Of a stretch of 8,070 nucleotides of DNA, positions 7,956-8,070 are shown in pieces. Each line of letters opens with the position of its first letter. Position 1 is the first letter of the stretch. The translations under genes and the position numbers were made by a program. The stretch spans positions 1 through 8,070 of the forward strand of contig SKKY01000041.1 of NCBI GenBank assembly GCA_007123515.1, written 5' to 3'. The stretch is from Clostridia bacterium. Its GTDB lineage: Bacteria; Bacillota; Peptococcia; Peptococcales; SKKY01. Under the pieces are notes generated by a model. The model saw nothing but the letters and a program-made list of their open reading frames with translations, did no database searches and was not told where the DNA came from.

Positions 7956-8070
7956 GATCGATTTAGTAAAAAATCAAAGAATGATAAGTCATATTTTTCG
8001 ATAGTCAGAACCTATCTAGAGTACATTTGGAAAGCTAGTTCAAAATATCTCACAAAAAATCTAAAAAATA
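7956..8070. other. AT-rich intergenic stretch, nothing recognised
   Basis: About 115 nt of AT-rich sequence after the remnant. I see no ORF of note, no tRNA and no convincing terminator. ATGA-TAAG-TCAT followed by a short T run (near 7981-7998) is only a 4-bp stem. Confidence 0.6.

Noticed and set aside
7981..7998. ATGA/TCAT hairpin followed by T run as a terminator
   Set aside because: Only four weak base pairs.

Overview
The window reads as low-GC bacterial DNA, most likely from the Firmicutes/Mollicutes side. It is AT-rich, Leu is often TTA in the first gene, stops are TAA and TAG, and Trp is TGG, so the standard code fits. No RNA gene, CRISPR array, complete insertion sequence or convincing terminator was seen.

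Layout, all on the + strand. (1) Positions 1-2862 hold most of a large PLD-nuclease / DExH helicase / DUF3427 protein. Its frame is open to the left edge, so the true start lies outside the window. (2) After a 27-nt gap, 2890-7673 encodes what should be one protein of about 1594 residues: a DnaQ-like exonuclease, a RecQ-type SF2 helicase and a UvrD-type SF1 helicase in a row. The frame breaks at a run of nine A (4386-4394). The first part (2890-4407) therefore carries the exonuclease and RecQ lobe 1, and the second part (from 4395; first ATG 4458) carries RecQ lobe 2 and the UvrD engine. (3) 7674-8070 holds a decayed C-terminal tail of what looks like an Rpn/PD-(D/E)XK transposase-family protein, then AT-rich DNA with nothing recognisable.

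The two large genes are co-oriented and close enough to be co-transcribed. Together they carry two candidate nuclease activities and three helicase motors, as expected of a DNA-processing or genome-defence locus, but no sequence here proves a defence role. The most interesting feature is the frame break. The A run ends in A AAA AAG, the same heptamer used for -1 frameshifting in E. coli dnaX, and a -1 slip there restores the RecQ protein exactly. Programmed ribosomal frameshifting, transcriptional slippage, phase variation, a true mutation and a sequencing error all remain possible.
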